This document shows positions 37,532 through 47,051 of a stretch of DNA of 64,000 nt, one piece after another. The translations under genes were made by a program, and so were the position numbers. The notes beneath the pieces were generated by a model. It saw nothing but the letters and a program-made list of their open reading frames with translations, had not been told where the DNA came from and did no database searches. The first letter of the stretch is position 1. Each line of letters opens with the position of its first letter. The DNA is from Paenibacillus_S sp043945595 (GTDB lineage: Bacteria > Bacillota > Bacilli > Paenibacillales > NBRC-103111): assembly GCF_043945595.1 (NCBI RefSeq), contig NZ_JBIFNP010000001.1:6324001-6388000 (forward strand), given 5' to 3'.

Positions 37532-38401
37532 TTACAGGTCGCTTATGATGGTTCTCAAGTCCTCTTCTTCAAATAAATACCGCTCGTTGCAAAAGTGGCA
37601 GACAAGCTCGGCACGACCGTCATCCTCCAGAATCTGCTCCAGCTCGGAGCGTCCCAAAGAAATCAGCGTTTGTTCCACCCGCTCTCTCGAGCATTTGCAG
37701 CGGAAATGAACCTCCATCTCATCCAGCACCTCAACGTCCGGAAGCACATGGCTCAAAATCTGTTCCATGTTGAGCCCTTTCTCCAACAGCTTCGTTACAG
37801 GCTCAACCCGCGAGAGCAAAAGCTCGATCAATGTAATCTCATCATCCTTCAAGCCCGGCAGCAGCTGAATGACGAACCCTCCGGCAGCTTTGATGCTGTG
37901 GTCCACATCGACCAGCACGCCCAACGCTACGGCTGACGGCGTCTGTTCAGACTTCGCGAAATAAAAGGTAAAGTCTTCGGCCAGCTCGCCGGAAATAATC
38001 GGAACGCTGCCTCGGTACGGCTCCTTAAGACCCAAATCTTTAGTAATATTCAAAAAGCCGTCCGTGCCTACGGCACCGGCGACATCCAGCTTGCCTTCTT
38101 CATTCAGCGGAAGATCCACTTCCGGGTTGCTGACGTATCCGCGCACTTCGCCCTTCGCGTTCGCGTCGACGACGATTTGCCCGATCGGTCCGCCGCCCTT
38201 GATCATAATGGTCAGCTTCTCTTCGCCCTTCAGCATCGCGCCCATCATCAATCCCGCCGAAACCGTACGTCCCAGTGCGGCTGCTGACGTTGGAGTTGTT
38301 TGATGACGGCGGCTAAGCTCCTCTACTATTCCTGTAGAGCAAACGGCAAAAGCTCTGACCTTTCCTTCCATCGCTGTAGCTCTAATTAAATAATCACGCA
38401 T
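37532..38401 (-). CDS. hslO: Redox-regulated chaperone Hsp33
   Basis: Hsp33 is a holdase switched on by oxidative unfolding. The C-terminal zinc-binding redox switch is complete, with CKC in HFRCKCSRERVEQTL and CHFC in ELVCHFCNERYLF. The N-terminal substrate-binding domain contains GPIGQIVVDANAKGEVRGYV. It is 289 residues, family size. It follows coaX by 44 bases in the same order as in Bacillus. Confidence 0.96.
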   Translation of the reverse strand: MRDYLIRATAMEGKVRAFAVCSTGIVEELSRRHQTTPTSAAALGRTVSAGLMMGAMLKGEEKLTIMIKGGGPIGQIVVDANAKGEVRGYVSNPEVDLPLNEEGKLDVAGAVGTDGFLNITKDLGLKEPYRGSVPIISGELAEDFTFYFAKSEQTPSAVALGVLVDVDHSIKAAGGFVIQLLPGLKDDEITLIELLLSRVEPVTKLLEKGLNMEQILSHVLPDVEVLDEMEVHFRCKCSRERVEQTLISLGRSELEQILEDDGRAELVCHFCNERYLFEEEDLRTIISDL

Positions 38402-38445
38402 GAGAGATACCCTTTCTTTGATGCAGTCTACGGACCAAGCCGTCC

Positions 38446-39210
38446 TTATTGATTACGTTCATAAATAATTTGCAGCCCCTGCAAAGTAAGCAGCGGATTG
38501 ACGGCCTCAATCGTTCGCGATTCACTGGAAATCAGCTCGGCCAGTCCGCCCGTTGCGACCACCTTGGCATTGGGGGAGTACTCCTCGCGGATGCGTGATA
38601 CAATCCCGTCAACTTGCCCAGCAAAGCCGAAAATGATGCCCGCCTGCATCGAAGTGACCGGATTGCGTCCTACAACGCTTTTGGGCTTAATCAGCTCAAT
38701 GCGAGGCAGCTTGGCGGCACGTTGGTAGAGCGCCTCCGTGGATATGCCGATCCCCGGCGCGATAGCACCTCCGATATATTGACCTGATTCATCAATATAA
38801 TCGAATGTCGTAGCCGTCCCGAAATCGACGACGATACAGGGAGAACCGTACTGTTCAATAGCAGCCACCGCATTCACAATGCGGTTCGCGCCTACCTCAC
38901 GGGGATTTTCGTAACGAATGTTCAGCCCTGTTTTTAAACCCGGACCGACAATTAAAGGAGTTTTCTTTAAATATTTTGAGCAGAGCTGCTCTAAAACAAA
39001 CATCAGAGGGGGCACGACGGAAGAAATAATAACGCCCTCCACCTGATTCAATGCAATCCCTGCATGCTGAAACAAATTATACATAGTCATGCCGTACTCA
39101 TCGGCCGTACTGGAGCGGTTGGTGCTCAGGCGCCAATGGTGCAGCAGCCTCTTGCCTTCATAAATACCTAGTACGATATTGGTGTTACCCACATCAACGA
39201 CCAGTATCAT
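38446..39210 (-). CDS. coaX: Type III pantothenate kinase
   Basis: CoaX phosphorylates pantothenate, the first step of coenzyme A synthesis. It belongs to the ASKHA fold: LVVDVGNTNIVLGIYEG is the phosphate-binding segment. VVDFGTATTFDYID and GGAIAPGIGISTEALYQRAAKLP are the pantothenate- and metal-binding parts. It is 254 residues. Its ATG overlaps the nadC stop (ATGA), so NAD and CoA synthesis genes are translationally joined here. Confidence 0.96.
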   Translation of the reverse strand: MILVVDVGNTNIVLGIYEGKRLLHHWRLSTNRSSTADEYGMTMYNLFQHAGIALNQVEGVIISSVVPPLMFVLEQLCSKYLKKTPLIVGPGLKTGLNIRYENPREVGANRIVNAVAAIEQYGSPCIVVDFGTATTFDYIDESGQYIGGAIAPGIGISTEALYQRAAKLPRIELIKPKSVVGRNPVTSMQAGIIFGFAGQVDGIVSRIREEYSPNAKVVATGGLAELISSESRTIEAVNPLLTLQGLQIIYERNQ

Positions 39211-40076
39211 GCGCCGGCTCCTTTCCGGTCATTGAGGTCTAAGCTGATGTCCAACGCTTGAACCGAATAGGTTAAGCGTCCGACCGAGATGACGTCGACA
39301 CCGGTTTCCGCAATGGAGCGGATCGTCTCTAAAGTGACCGAGCCCGATGCTTCTACCAGAATATGCGGAGCTTGAGATTTCATGCGTACAACCGCTTCAC
39401 GCATTTGCTGCGGTGTCATATTGTCGAGCATGATAATATCGGGCTTGGCCGCCAACGCCTGCTCCAGCTGTTCCATAGACTCCACTTCGACTTCAATCTT
39501 CATCGTATGCGGGATTTGGGCACGCGCCGACTCAATAGCTTGAACGATCCCGCCCGAGCCCTTGATATGATTGTCCTTGATCATTACCGCATCGTAAAGC
39601 CCGAAGCGGTGATTGTGGCCGCCGCCGACCCGAACGGCATACTTCTCCAGCAGCCTGTGTCCCGGCGTTGTCTTGCGGGTATCGACCAGGCGTACCGGCA
39701 GCTCTTCGATCGCGTCGACATACTGTCTGGTGCGTGTAGCCACGCCGGACATCCGCTGCATTAGGTTCAGCGCCAAACGCTCTCCCAGCAAAATGCTGCG
39801 CGTACTCCCGCTGACTTCCGCTAACACGGTGCCGTAGCTTACGGCTTGTCCGTCTTGCGCTTTCGCCTCAAACCGAAGGGCAGGATCTATAAGTGCAAAT
39901 ACGGCCTGAGCTACAGGCAGTCCCGCAATAATCCCTTGATCCTTAACATGGATTACCCCTTTGGACTGCTGGTCGGCAGGGATTGTCGTCATTGTCGTGA
40001 CATCGCCCATTCCGATGTCTTCCTCCAGCCATAGGCGGAGCCATTTATTTACCGTTTCTAAAGGCAGCTCATACAT
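39207..40076 (-). CDS. nadC: Nicotinate-nucleotide diphosphorylase (carboxylating)
   Basis: NadC converts quinolinate and PRPP to nicotinate mononucleotide. The N-terminus MYELPLETVNKWLRLWLEEDIGMGDVTT is typical. RLVDTRKTTPGHRLLEKYAVRVGGGHNHRFGLYD contains the quinolinate and PRPP site, and EVEVESMEQLEQALAAKPDIIMLDNM the second site. The start at 40076 overlaps the end of nadB by eight bases. It completes quinolinate-to-NaMN synthesis with nadA and nadB. Confidence 0.95.
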   Translation of the reverse strand: MYELPLETVNKWLRLWLEEDIGMGDVTTMTTIPADQQSKGVIHVKDQGIIAGLPVAQAVFALIDPALRFEAKAQDGQAVSYGTVLAEVSGSTRSILLGERLALNLMQRMSGVATRTRQYVDAIEELPVRLVDTRKTTPGHRLLEKYAVRVGGGHNHRFGLYDAVMIKDNHIKGSGGIVQAIESARAQIPHTMKIEVEVESMEQLEQALAAKPDIIMLDNMTPQQMREAVVRMKSQAPHILVEASGSVTLETIRSIAETGVDVISVGRLTYSVQALDISLDLNDRKGAGA

Positions 40077-41695
40077 CGTCAATACGTCCCTCCGTAATGC
40101 CGTACTCACGACTGAATACGGTATGCTTTCTCCAGGCGAGGTCGTTCTTCTCGGGGAAATCTTCCCGATAGTGTCCCCCGCGGCTCTCTTCCCTAATCAG
40201 CGCAGCCTCCGTTGTCAATAAAGCGCAGGTCAGCAGATTGGCAAACTCGTATTCCTCACGTTTGGACAGGCAGGATTCAAAAATGGACAGCTGACGCTTC
40301 AGCTCCTCCCGGCCTCTTTCCAATCCTTTCGCGGACCGCTTCAAGCCTGCGTAACGCAGCATCACCTTTTGCAGCTTTAATTTCTTCTCAACCATCGGCT
40401 GCTTCACATGCTCCGTCCTTGCGCTCGTCAGAGGAATCTCAGGCGTCCGTTTCACCGGCTCCAGCTGGTGAATACGCTCAAGGATGCGCCGTCCGAACAC
40501 AATCGCCTCGGACAGCGAATTACTCGCCAGCCGGTTCGCACCGTGTACCCCTGTAGAAGACACTTCGCCGCAGGCAAACAGCCTTTGGACCGCCGTCTCC
40601 CCGTACAAGTCGGTCTTCACACCGCCCATCATATAATGAGCCGCCGGCGCTACAGGGATCCAATCCGACGATAAATCCAAGCCGTAGTTCAGACAAAATT
40701 CATAAATCGTCGGGAAGCGCTGCTTCACGGCTTCCTCCGATTCATGCGTAAAATCAATATAGACGAAGGTCGACTTCGTCTTCTCCATCTCGTCGACGAT
40801 CGCCCGAGCTACGATATCTCTTGGCGCGAGCTCCAACTGATGGTGATACCTCTCCATAAATCGTTCGCCATTGATGTTGCGCAGAATCGCTCCCTCGCCG
40901 CGAACCGCTTCCGAGATAAGAAATCTCGGCGCTCCCGGATAGCATAATGCCGTCGGGTGAAATTGAATAAATTCCATGTCTTGAATTAAAGCGCCGGCGC
41001 GATAAGCGATAGCGATACCGTCGGCCGTAGCAATTTCCGGATTGGTCGTATAGCGGAACAGCTGGCCTGCGCCGCCCGTACATAAAATCGTAGCGTTAGC
41101 TTTAACGAATATTTTTTGCCCCTCAGGATTCTGCACCAGCGCCCCGAAGCATTCCCCGTTCTCGGTAATTAAGTCGATCACAAAGTGGTCATCCCATAAT
41201 TCAATGTTCGGATCCTGCTTCGTTTTCTCGGATAAGGCACGAACGATCTCCGCGCCTGTTGCGTCTCCGTTCGCATGTAGAATACGCCGCTGGCTGTGGG
41301 CGCCTTCCTTCGTCAATGCGAATTCGCCGTCTTCCAGATCAAATTGCGTCCCCATGCGGATCAGATCCTTCACCCCGTCGGGTCACTTCGTGCACAAGCA
41401 CATCGACCGACGACGGAGAGCACAGTCCCGCACCGGCTATAAGCGTATCCTCACGATGATACTCCGGCGAGTCCTCATCCGAAATAACCGCCGCAATGCC
41501 TCCTTGGGCATAGCGCGTGTTGCTGTCGAGCAGCGACTTTTTGGTTATCATCAACACTTTATACCGTTCACTTGCTTTGATTGCGGTGAAAAGACCGGCG
41601 ATGCCCGCACCGATCACAATAACGTCCGTATGTACTTGAGGCAGATGATGAAGATCAATATCAACTAAATAACGGGGTATCATGAGTCTGCTCAC
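40069..41695 (-). CDS. nadB: L-aspartate oxidase, frameshifted as sequenced
   Basis: NadB oxidises aspartate to iminoaspartate using FAD. The N-terminal part (start 41695, DVIVIGAGIAGLFTAIKA, the dinucleotide-binding site) is intact up to VLVHE. The frame then breaks. Removing one base (A at about 41385 on the plus strand) restores EGPDGVKDLIRMGTQFD. The rest follows: CTGGAGQLFRYTTNP, QFHPTAL, APAAHYMMGGVKTDLYG, GEVSSTGVHGANRLASNSL and the C-terminal helical domain. Apart from the one indel the protein looks complete. It lies between nadA and nadC. Confidence 0.94.
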
Positions 41696-41722
41696 CTTTC
41701 TCTGACAAGAGAGTAGCGCATG

Positions 41723-42661
41723 CTACTTCACTTGTAGCATGCGCTCCAGGGATGCTCTAGCTTGATCCGCAACGTGCGGCGGAACGTAAATCTGCGGCTG
41801 CATCGTTTCAAGACAACGAACGACTTTTTTTAGATTGTTAACCTTCATGTTCGGGCAAACCAAATATTTGGTCGCGAAGTGGAATGTTTTGTTCGGGCTG
41901 TCCAGACGCAGCTGATAGCCGGTTCCGTCTTCTGTGCCGACGATAAATTCTTGGCAATCGGATTCTTTACAATACTTAATGATGGCGGTGGTGCTTCCTA
42001 CAAAATCGCCGAGCTTCACGACTTCAGGGCGGCATTCGGGATGTACGACGAATTGCGCATTAGGATACTGCGCCTTCATTTCCTCTACATCTTTGACGGT
42101 TAGCATATCGTGAGTGTTGCAGTAGCCTTCCCAAATGATCATCTTTTTGTTTGTATTTTTGGCAACATAGTCACCCAGGTTTTTGTCAGGCACCCAAATA
42201 ATTTCATCGGAATCGACCGATTCAATGACCTTAATTGCGTTTGCCGAGGTACAGCATATATCCGTTTCCGATTTCACATCAGCCGAGGTGTTAATGTAGG
42301 CTACAACCTTGGCATTGGGATGCTGCTTCTTCAAAGCGCGAAGTCCATCCACGTTAACCATGTCAGCCATGGGACAGCCGGCCCGCTCGTCAGGAATGAG
42401 TACAGTCTTGTTCGGCGCCAAAATCTTAGCGCTCTCCCCCATAAAATGAACCCCGCAAAACACGATAACCTCCGCATCGGTAGATGCTGCTTTTTGAGCC
42501 AGCAAAAACGAGTCTCCGCGAAAATCCGCTACTTCTTGAATTTCATCTCTTTGGTAATAATGAGCAAGAATAATGGCGTTACGTTCCTTCTTTAACTGCA
42601 AGATACGTTCCTTCAATTCGCGCTTCTGTTCCTCTTTGCGCTCCAAGGCTAATGCCTCCAC
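41723..42661 (-). CDS. nadA: Quinolinate synthase A
   Basis: NadA condenses iminoaspartate with dihydroxyacetone phosphate to quinolinate through a [4Fe-4S] cluster. Likely cluster cysteines are in DICCTSANA, VHPECRPEV and YLVCPNMKVN. Other signatures are ILAHYYQRDEIQEVADFRGDS and FCGVHFMGESAKIL. I use the GTG at 42661 (MEALALERK), with GGGAGG 11 bases upstream. It is the first gene of nadA-nadB-nadC with its own promoter, and a Rex-like palindrome lies in the leader. Confidence 0.95.
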   Translation of the reverse strand: MEALALERKEEQKRELKERILQLKKERNAIILAHYYQRDEIQEVADFRGDSFLLAQKAASTDAEVIVFCGVHFMGESAKILAPNKTVLIPDERAGCPMADMVNVDGLRALKKQHPNAKVVAYINTSADVKSETDICCTSANAIKVIESVDSDEIIWVPDKNLGDYVAKNTNKKMIIWEGYCNTHDMLTVKDVEEMKAQYPNAQFVVHPECRPEVVKLGDFVGSTTAIIKYCKESDCQEFIVGTEDGTGYQLRLDSPNKTFHFATKYLVCPNMKVNNLKKVVRCLETMQPQIYVPPHVADQARASLERMLQVK

Positions 42662-42717
42662 GATTGCACCGTCCTCCCTTTCATTACCGCTGCCCCTTCA
42701 ATGAACAAGCCTCGCTA

Positions 42718-42731
42718 GTGAAAATGTTCAC
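42718..42731. promoter_or_regulatory. Rex-like palindrome upstream of nadA
   Basis: GTGAAAATGTTCAC is a perfect 5-bp inverted repeat with a 4-base centre. With flanking T and A bases it agrees with most of the Rex operator TTGTGAANNNNTTCACAA. It sits about 17-30 bases downstream of the predicted nadA start, where a repressor could block transcription. This is a motif match only. Confidence 0.45.
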
Positions 42732-42754
42732 ATAATGTTTAAAGATTTACACCT

Positions 42755-42783
42755 AATTTACACAACATCCATCCGGGTGTCAA
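42755..42783 (-). promoter_or_regulatory. Sigma-A promoter for nadABC
   Basis: TTGACA (42783-42778), a 17-base spacer and TAAATT (42760-42755) on the minus strand. The predicted start is near 42748. The roughly 140 bases between it and the ftsH terminator show nothing else that I recognise. Confidence 0.75.
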
Positions 42784-42922
42784 TCCTCAAATAACTACAA
42801 AAATGGCGGATTCCCCTGCTAGGCTTGTAAGGGCTTCCGCTCCTTCTCTCTTAAGTCTTGTTTCTCGTCTAAGGGTCATTTTCCCACTGGACTTGGAGCC
42901 CAGTAATCCCTTAAGCTAAAAA

Positions 42923-42956
42923 CAAAAAAAGACCGTACCCGCAGGTACAGTCTTCT
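42923..42956 (-). terminator. Terminator after ftsH
   Basis: AGACTGTACCTGC and GGGTACGGTCT pair on the minus strand, followed by TTTTTTTG. It separates ftsH from nadABC. Confidence 0.88.
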
Positions 42957-42967
42957 GTTTCATTGAT

Positions 42968-44916
42968 TTATTCTTTATCGCCTTTATCTTTTTCAGACTC
43001 TTGAGCAGGCTTGTCGAAATCCAACCGGTTGGCTTCAGCGGTTTGCTGCTGTCCAACGATGTTGACCTTCACTTCGGAGCTGCCGGCTTCGTCCAGCTTT
43101 CCGTTCTCAATCAACTGAGTAATTTGTTCTTTTTCCAGCGTTTCTTTCTCAAGCAGCGATTCGGCAATCAAGCGAACCTGATCCGCATATTTCTCAAGCG
43201 TTTCCTTCGCTCTAGCGTAGCAGCTGCGGATAATCGTCTGCATTTCCTGGTCGATCTCATAAGCGATCGCATCACTGTAGTTCTGCTCATGCCCCAAATC
43301 TCTGCCCAGGAATACTTGCCCTTGCACGTTACCGAACTGCATCGGTCCGAGCTTATCGCTCATCCCGTATTCCATAATCATTTTGCGGACAATGCTAGTC
43401 GCCCGCTGGAAGTCACTGTAAGCGCCGGTACCGATCTCGCCGATAAACAGCTCTTCGGATACGCGGCCGCCAAGCAAGCCGGTCACTTTATCCAACAGCT
43501 CGTTCTTGGTATTCATCATCCGGTCTTCGCCTTCCTTCGGCAGCATCATAACATAGCCGCCTGCACGTCCGCGCGGAATGATCGTAACCTTATGCACCAT
43601 GTCGGCATTTTCCAAATAATAACCGATAATCGTATGACCCGCTTCATGGAAAGCAACCATGCGCTTCTCACGCTCGCTGATGACGCGGCCTTTCTTTTGC
43701 GTCCCGACGATAACACGGTCAAAGGCTTCGTCCAGTTCTTCCATAGAAATATCTTTCCGGTTGCGGCGCGCTGCGATCAGCGCTGCCTCGTTCAGCAGGT
43801 TTTCCAGATCGGCGCCTGTGAAACCGGTAGTGAATCTCGCCAAAGCATCCAGCTTGACATCCTTGTTCAAAGGCTTGTTGCGGGCATGTACTTTCAATAC
43901 CGCCTCGCGGCCTTTTACATCCGGACGGTCAACGGTAATTTGACGGTCAAAACGTCCGGGACGCAGCAGGGCAGGGTCAGAATGTCCGGACGGTTCGTTG
44001 CGGCAACAATAATAATGCCTTCGTTGGCGCCGAAGCCATCCATCTCAACCAACAGCTGATTGAGCGTCTGCTCGCGTTCGTCATGGCCGCCGCCCAAACC
44101 GGCACCGCGCTGACGACCTACGGCATCAATCTCGTCTATAAAAATAATACAAGGAGCATTCTTCTTCGCATTCTCAAACAAGTCGCGGACACGGGATGCA
44201 CCGACACCAACGAACATTTCCACGAAATCGGAACCGCTTATGCTAAAGAACGGCACGCCAGCTTCACCGGCGACAGCTCGGGCTAACAGCGTTTTACCCG
44301 TTCCCGGACGACCATTGAGCAAGACCCCTTTCGGGATTCTGGCACCCACGGCAGCAAATTTACGAGGATCCTTTAAGAACTCGACCACTTCGACAAGCTC
44401 CTGTTTCTCCTCATCTGCCCCCGCTACATCTTCAAAGGTGACCCGCTTCTTCTCTTCATTGTAGAGTCTGGCACGGCTTTTACCAAAGTTCATCACTTTA
44501 CCGCCACCACCCTGCGCCTGATTTAACAGGAAGAAGAACAGGATGAAAATGATCACAAACGGAATAATGGAGGTAAGGAAGCTAATCCAGACATTGTCCC
44601 CTTCCATTTTCTCAATGACGATGTTAGGTACGCTCTTTTCGACAAGGTTCACAGTCTCTTGGTCATACGGCGCACGGGTTTCGAAGTTTTTCTTATCCGG
44701 CGTCGGCGGTGTTTTATATTTACCGCGAACCAAGTATGTTTGTCCGTCATATCTTAAACTGACCGAGTCCACATTGTTTTCAGTTAAGGCCTGTCGGAGC
44801 TTATCGTAGCTAATCACATCTTTCTGATCATTCTGTGTGCTGATAAAGTGAACGATACCGACGGTGACCAAAAAAATGAGCAAATAAAAGCCTGTATTGC
44901 GAATAATTCGATTCAT
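42968..44916 (-). CDS. ftsH: ATP-dependent zinc metalloprotease FtsH, frameshifted as sequenced
   Basis: Membrane-bound AAA+ protease. Two N-terminal transmembrane segments flank an extracytoplasmic domain. The AAA domain (Walker A NGRPGTGKT, Walker B CIIFIDEIDAVGRQRG) and the zinc protease domain (HEAGH, then the third ligand region) follow. The frame is lost after RPDIL. Adding one G (a C near 43978 on the plus strand) restores DPALLRPGRFDRQITVDRPDV and joins the two halves. Arg203 replaces the usual proline of GPPGTGKT. The C-terminal tail after about residue 610 is charged. It follows hprT, with its own promoter at 44950-44979. Confidence 0.95.
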
Positions 44917-44949
44917 CCCCTACCTCCTCTCAAAACGGCAACTTTGTTT

Positions 44950-44979
44950 ATTGTACCACAGCAAGTCTTGGCATCACAA
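44950..44979 (-). promoter_or_regulatory. Promoter for ftsH
   Basis: TTGTGA (44979-44974), an 18-base spacer and TACAAT (44955-44950) on the minus strand, in the short gap after hprT. The -35 is weak. Confidence 0.5.
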
Positions 44980-44985
44980 GAAATG

Positions 44986-45525
44986 CTAATGGGAGTACAC
45001 CTCGGGCTTCAGAATGCCTACATACGGCAAATTACGGTACTTTTCGCCGTAATCCAACCCATACCCTACAACGAATGCGTCCGGAATAACATACCCTTTA
45101 TAGTCTGCATCCAAATCCACCGTTCTACGCGCCGGCTTATCAAAAAGTGCCGCTACGGTGATGGATCGCGCATTGCGCCGCTCCAATACGTCAATCAAAT
45201 AACTTAGGGTCAGCCCGCTATCAATAATGTCCTCAACAATAAGAATGTTGCGCCCTTCGACAGGAACGTCCAAATCCTTAATAATTTTGACCACACCTGA
45301 TGATTTGGTGGATTGGCCGTAACTCGATACCGCCATAAAATCAATTTCTAGGGGGACTGTAATTTGTTTAACCAAATCCGCCATAAAAATAAACGCACCC
45401 TTTAGCACACAAATAACCAACGGATTGCGTCCTTCGAAATCACGGCTTAATAGCTGGCCCATCTCCTTTACCTTGTCTTGAATTTCCTTCTCGCTGTAAA
45501 GTACTTCTAGAATGTCGTTTTGCAA
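44986..45525 (-). CDS. hprT: Hypoxanthine phosphoribosyltransferase
   Basis: Purine salvage enzyme that makes IMP (and GMP) from the base and PRPP. The PRPP-binding signature is ILIVEDIIDSGLTL. The N-terminal CVLKGAFIFMADL loop and the C-terminal VVGYGLDYGEKYRNLPYVG are typical. It is 179 residues. It follows tilS by about 65 bases and precedes ftsH, the conserved tilS-hprT-ftsH order. In Bacillus HprT and TilS together influence ftsH expression; nothing here tests that. Confidence 0.96.
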   Translation of the reverse strand: MQNDILEVLYSEKEIQDKVKEMGQLLSRDFEGRNPLVICVLKGAFIFMADLVKQITVPLEIDFMAVSSYGQSTKSSGVVKIIKDLDVPVEGRNILIVEDIIDSGLTLSYLIDVLERRNARSITVAALFDKPARRTVDLDADYKGYVIPDAFVVGYGLDYGEKYRNLPYVGILKPEVYSH

Positions 45526-45591
45526 GAGAGAACCTCCTACTGGAATGAATTATACTGTAAAGCTGGTCTTGCTATCTTAACATGAGGAGAG

Positions 45592-47013
45592 CTAGCTTTC
45601 CTGCATGTGAAGGGTCATCTGCAGCAGCAGCCGGGTAGCTGCGGTTACGGGAGCGTGGGACGATCTTCTCACCCCGGGCAGCCATACGATATCGCCCTTA
45701 TGATCCGTCACCACCGGCGTCCTCCGCCTGCGGCTGGGAGGAATTTTGGCGTCAATGAAAATATCTTTCACCTTTTTCGAGCCGTTTAGTCCGGCAAGAC
45801 GCATTCGGTCTCCGTCCTCACGGCTGCGTATGCACAGAGGCAAAGACAGCGCATCGGCATCAAAATAAGCCGTGACCGCGCCGTGCTGCCGCATCGCTTG
45901 CGTCAGAAGCTCCCGCTCGGCGGGTATCCATCTGAATTCAAGCCGTGCTCCAATCTCTAGGATGTCCACATAAGGCTGATTCCAAGAAGCGAAATAACGA
46001 TAAGGGAGAGGCGGTACCACATAATTATGTATCATAATCCCATCATATTCCCTTGTCAAAACCAAGCTTCCGCTTATGTGCAAACTCGCATTGGACGGCT
46101 CGCTTCCGAGGATCGTTTCCCGGATCTGCTCAAGCTTCAGGAAATCTATGGAATCTCCTTCTAAAGCAAGATAATTTAATATTAGTTTAATCAAACGCCT
46201 TTGTAAAGCAACATGTACCCCGGCAAACCATTTTCTTGACCATTTGGCGAAATCGCTTTCTTGGGTAACGCCCTGTGCCCAGAGCTCTTTGGCCTGCAAC
46301 TCCATCCAATCATTCTCTGCCGCCATCATTCGGGACAGGCGGTTCAAGGACTGCGGCAGCTGGTCATTGAACCTTCTTAAATACGGCAGTACCTCCAGAC
46401 GCACCTCATTGCGGAAATACTTCGTATCCAGATTGCTGCTGTCCGTATAGTAGACCAAGCCCGCCTCTTCACAGTAAGAGACGATTTCTGATTTATATAT
46501 ACGGAGCAGGGGACGCACAAGTTCCACTTTTTGTTCGGCGCGCTGTGCAGGAATTCCAGACAAGCCCGCAGGACCCGTTCCGCGCAGAAGCCGCATCAGC
46601 AGCGTTTCGGCCTGATCGTCGGCATGATGCGCCATCGCGATCTTGTGAGCCCCGAAGCGCACTGCCGCTTCATGCAGGAAGCCGTAGCGCAGCTCGCGCG
46701 CGGCGACTTGCGAATTTTTGCCCGTCTCCTCGATATACCGTGGCACATCCAGCCGGGCTATTTCGCACGGAAGCCCCAGCCGATTCGCCAAGTCGGCTAC
46801 ATAGGCCGCTTCCCGCTCCGATTCTTCCATGCGAAACTGGTGATTGACATGCGCAACCGACAGCTTCCAGTTCCAGCGTCCGGAAAGCAAAAAAAGGACA
46901 TGCAGCAGCGCAACGGAATCCGGCCCGCCGGAAACCGCAACCACAATCCGGTCTCCAGGCTCAAGCAACCGCTGCTCGCTCACATCCGACTCAACTCTAC
47001 CCACCAACTCCAT
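45592..47013 (-). CDS. tilS: tRNA(Ile)-lysidine synthase
   Basis: TilS modifies the wobble cytidine of the CAU-anticodon tRNA-Ile to lysidine. The PP-loop is AVSGGPDSVALLHVL near residue 30, followed by AHVNHQFR and AHHADDQAETLLMRLLRGTGPAGLSGI. The C-terminal tRNA-binding domain contains RSREDGDRMRLAGLNGSKKVKDIFIDAKIP. I take the ATG at 47013, with AAAGGGA upstream; a TTG three codons earlier is too close to that site. About 473 residues, normal length. Confidence 0.95.
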   Translation of the reverse strand: MELVGRVESDVSEQRLLEPGDRIVVAVSGGPDSVALLHVLFLLSGRWNWKLSVAHVNHQFRMEESEREAAYVADLANRLGLPCEIARLDVPRYIEETGKNSQVAARELRYGFLHEAAVRFGAHKIAMAHHADDQAETLLMRLLRGTGPAGLSGIPAQRAEQKVELVRPLLRIYKSEIVSYCEEAGLVYYTDSSNLDTKYFRNEVRLEVLPYLRRFNDQLPQSLNRLSRMMAAENDWMELQAKELWAQGVTQESDFAKWSRKWFAGVHVALQRRLIKLILNYLALEGDSIDFLKLEQIRETILGSEPSNASLHISGSLVLTREYDGIMIHNYVVPPLPYRYFASWNQPYVDILEIGARLEFRWIPAERELLTQAMRQHGAVTAYFDADALSLPLCIRSREDGDRMRLAGLNGSKKVKDIFIDAKIPPSRRRRTPVVTDHKGDIVWLPGVRRSSHAPVTAATRLLLQMTLHMQES

Positions 47014-47051
47014 CAAAAACAATCCCTTTCACCGGCACATACCGCAATTCC

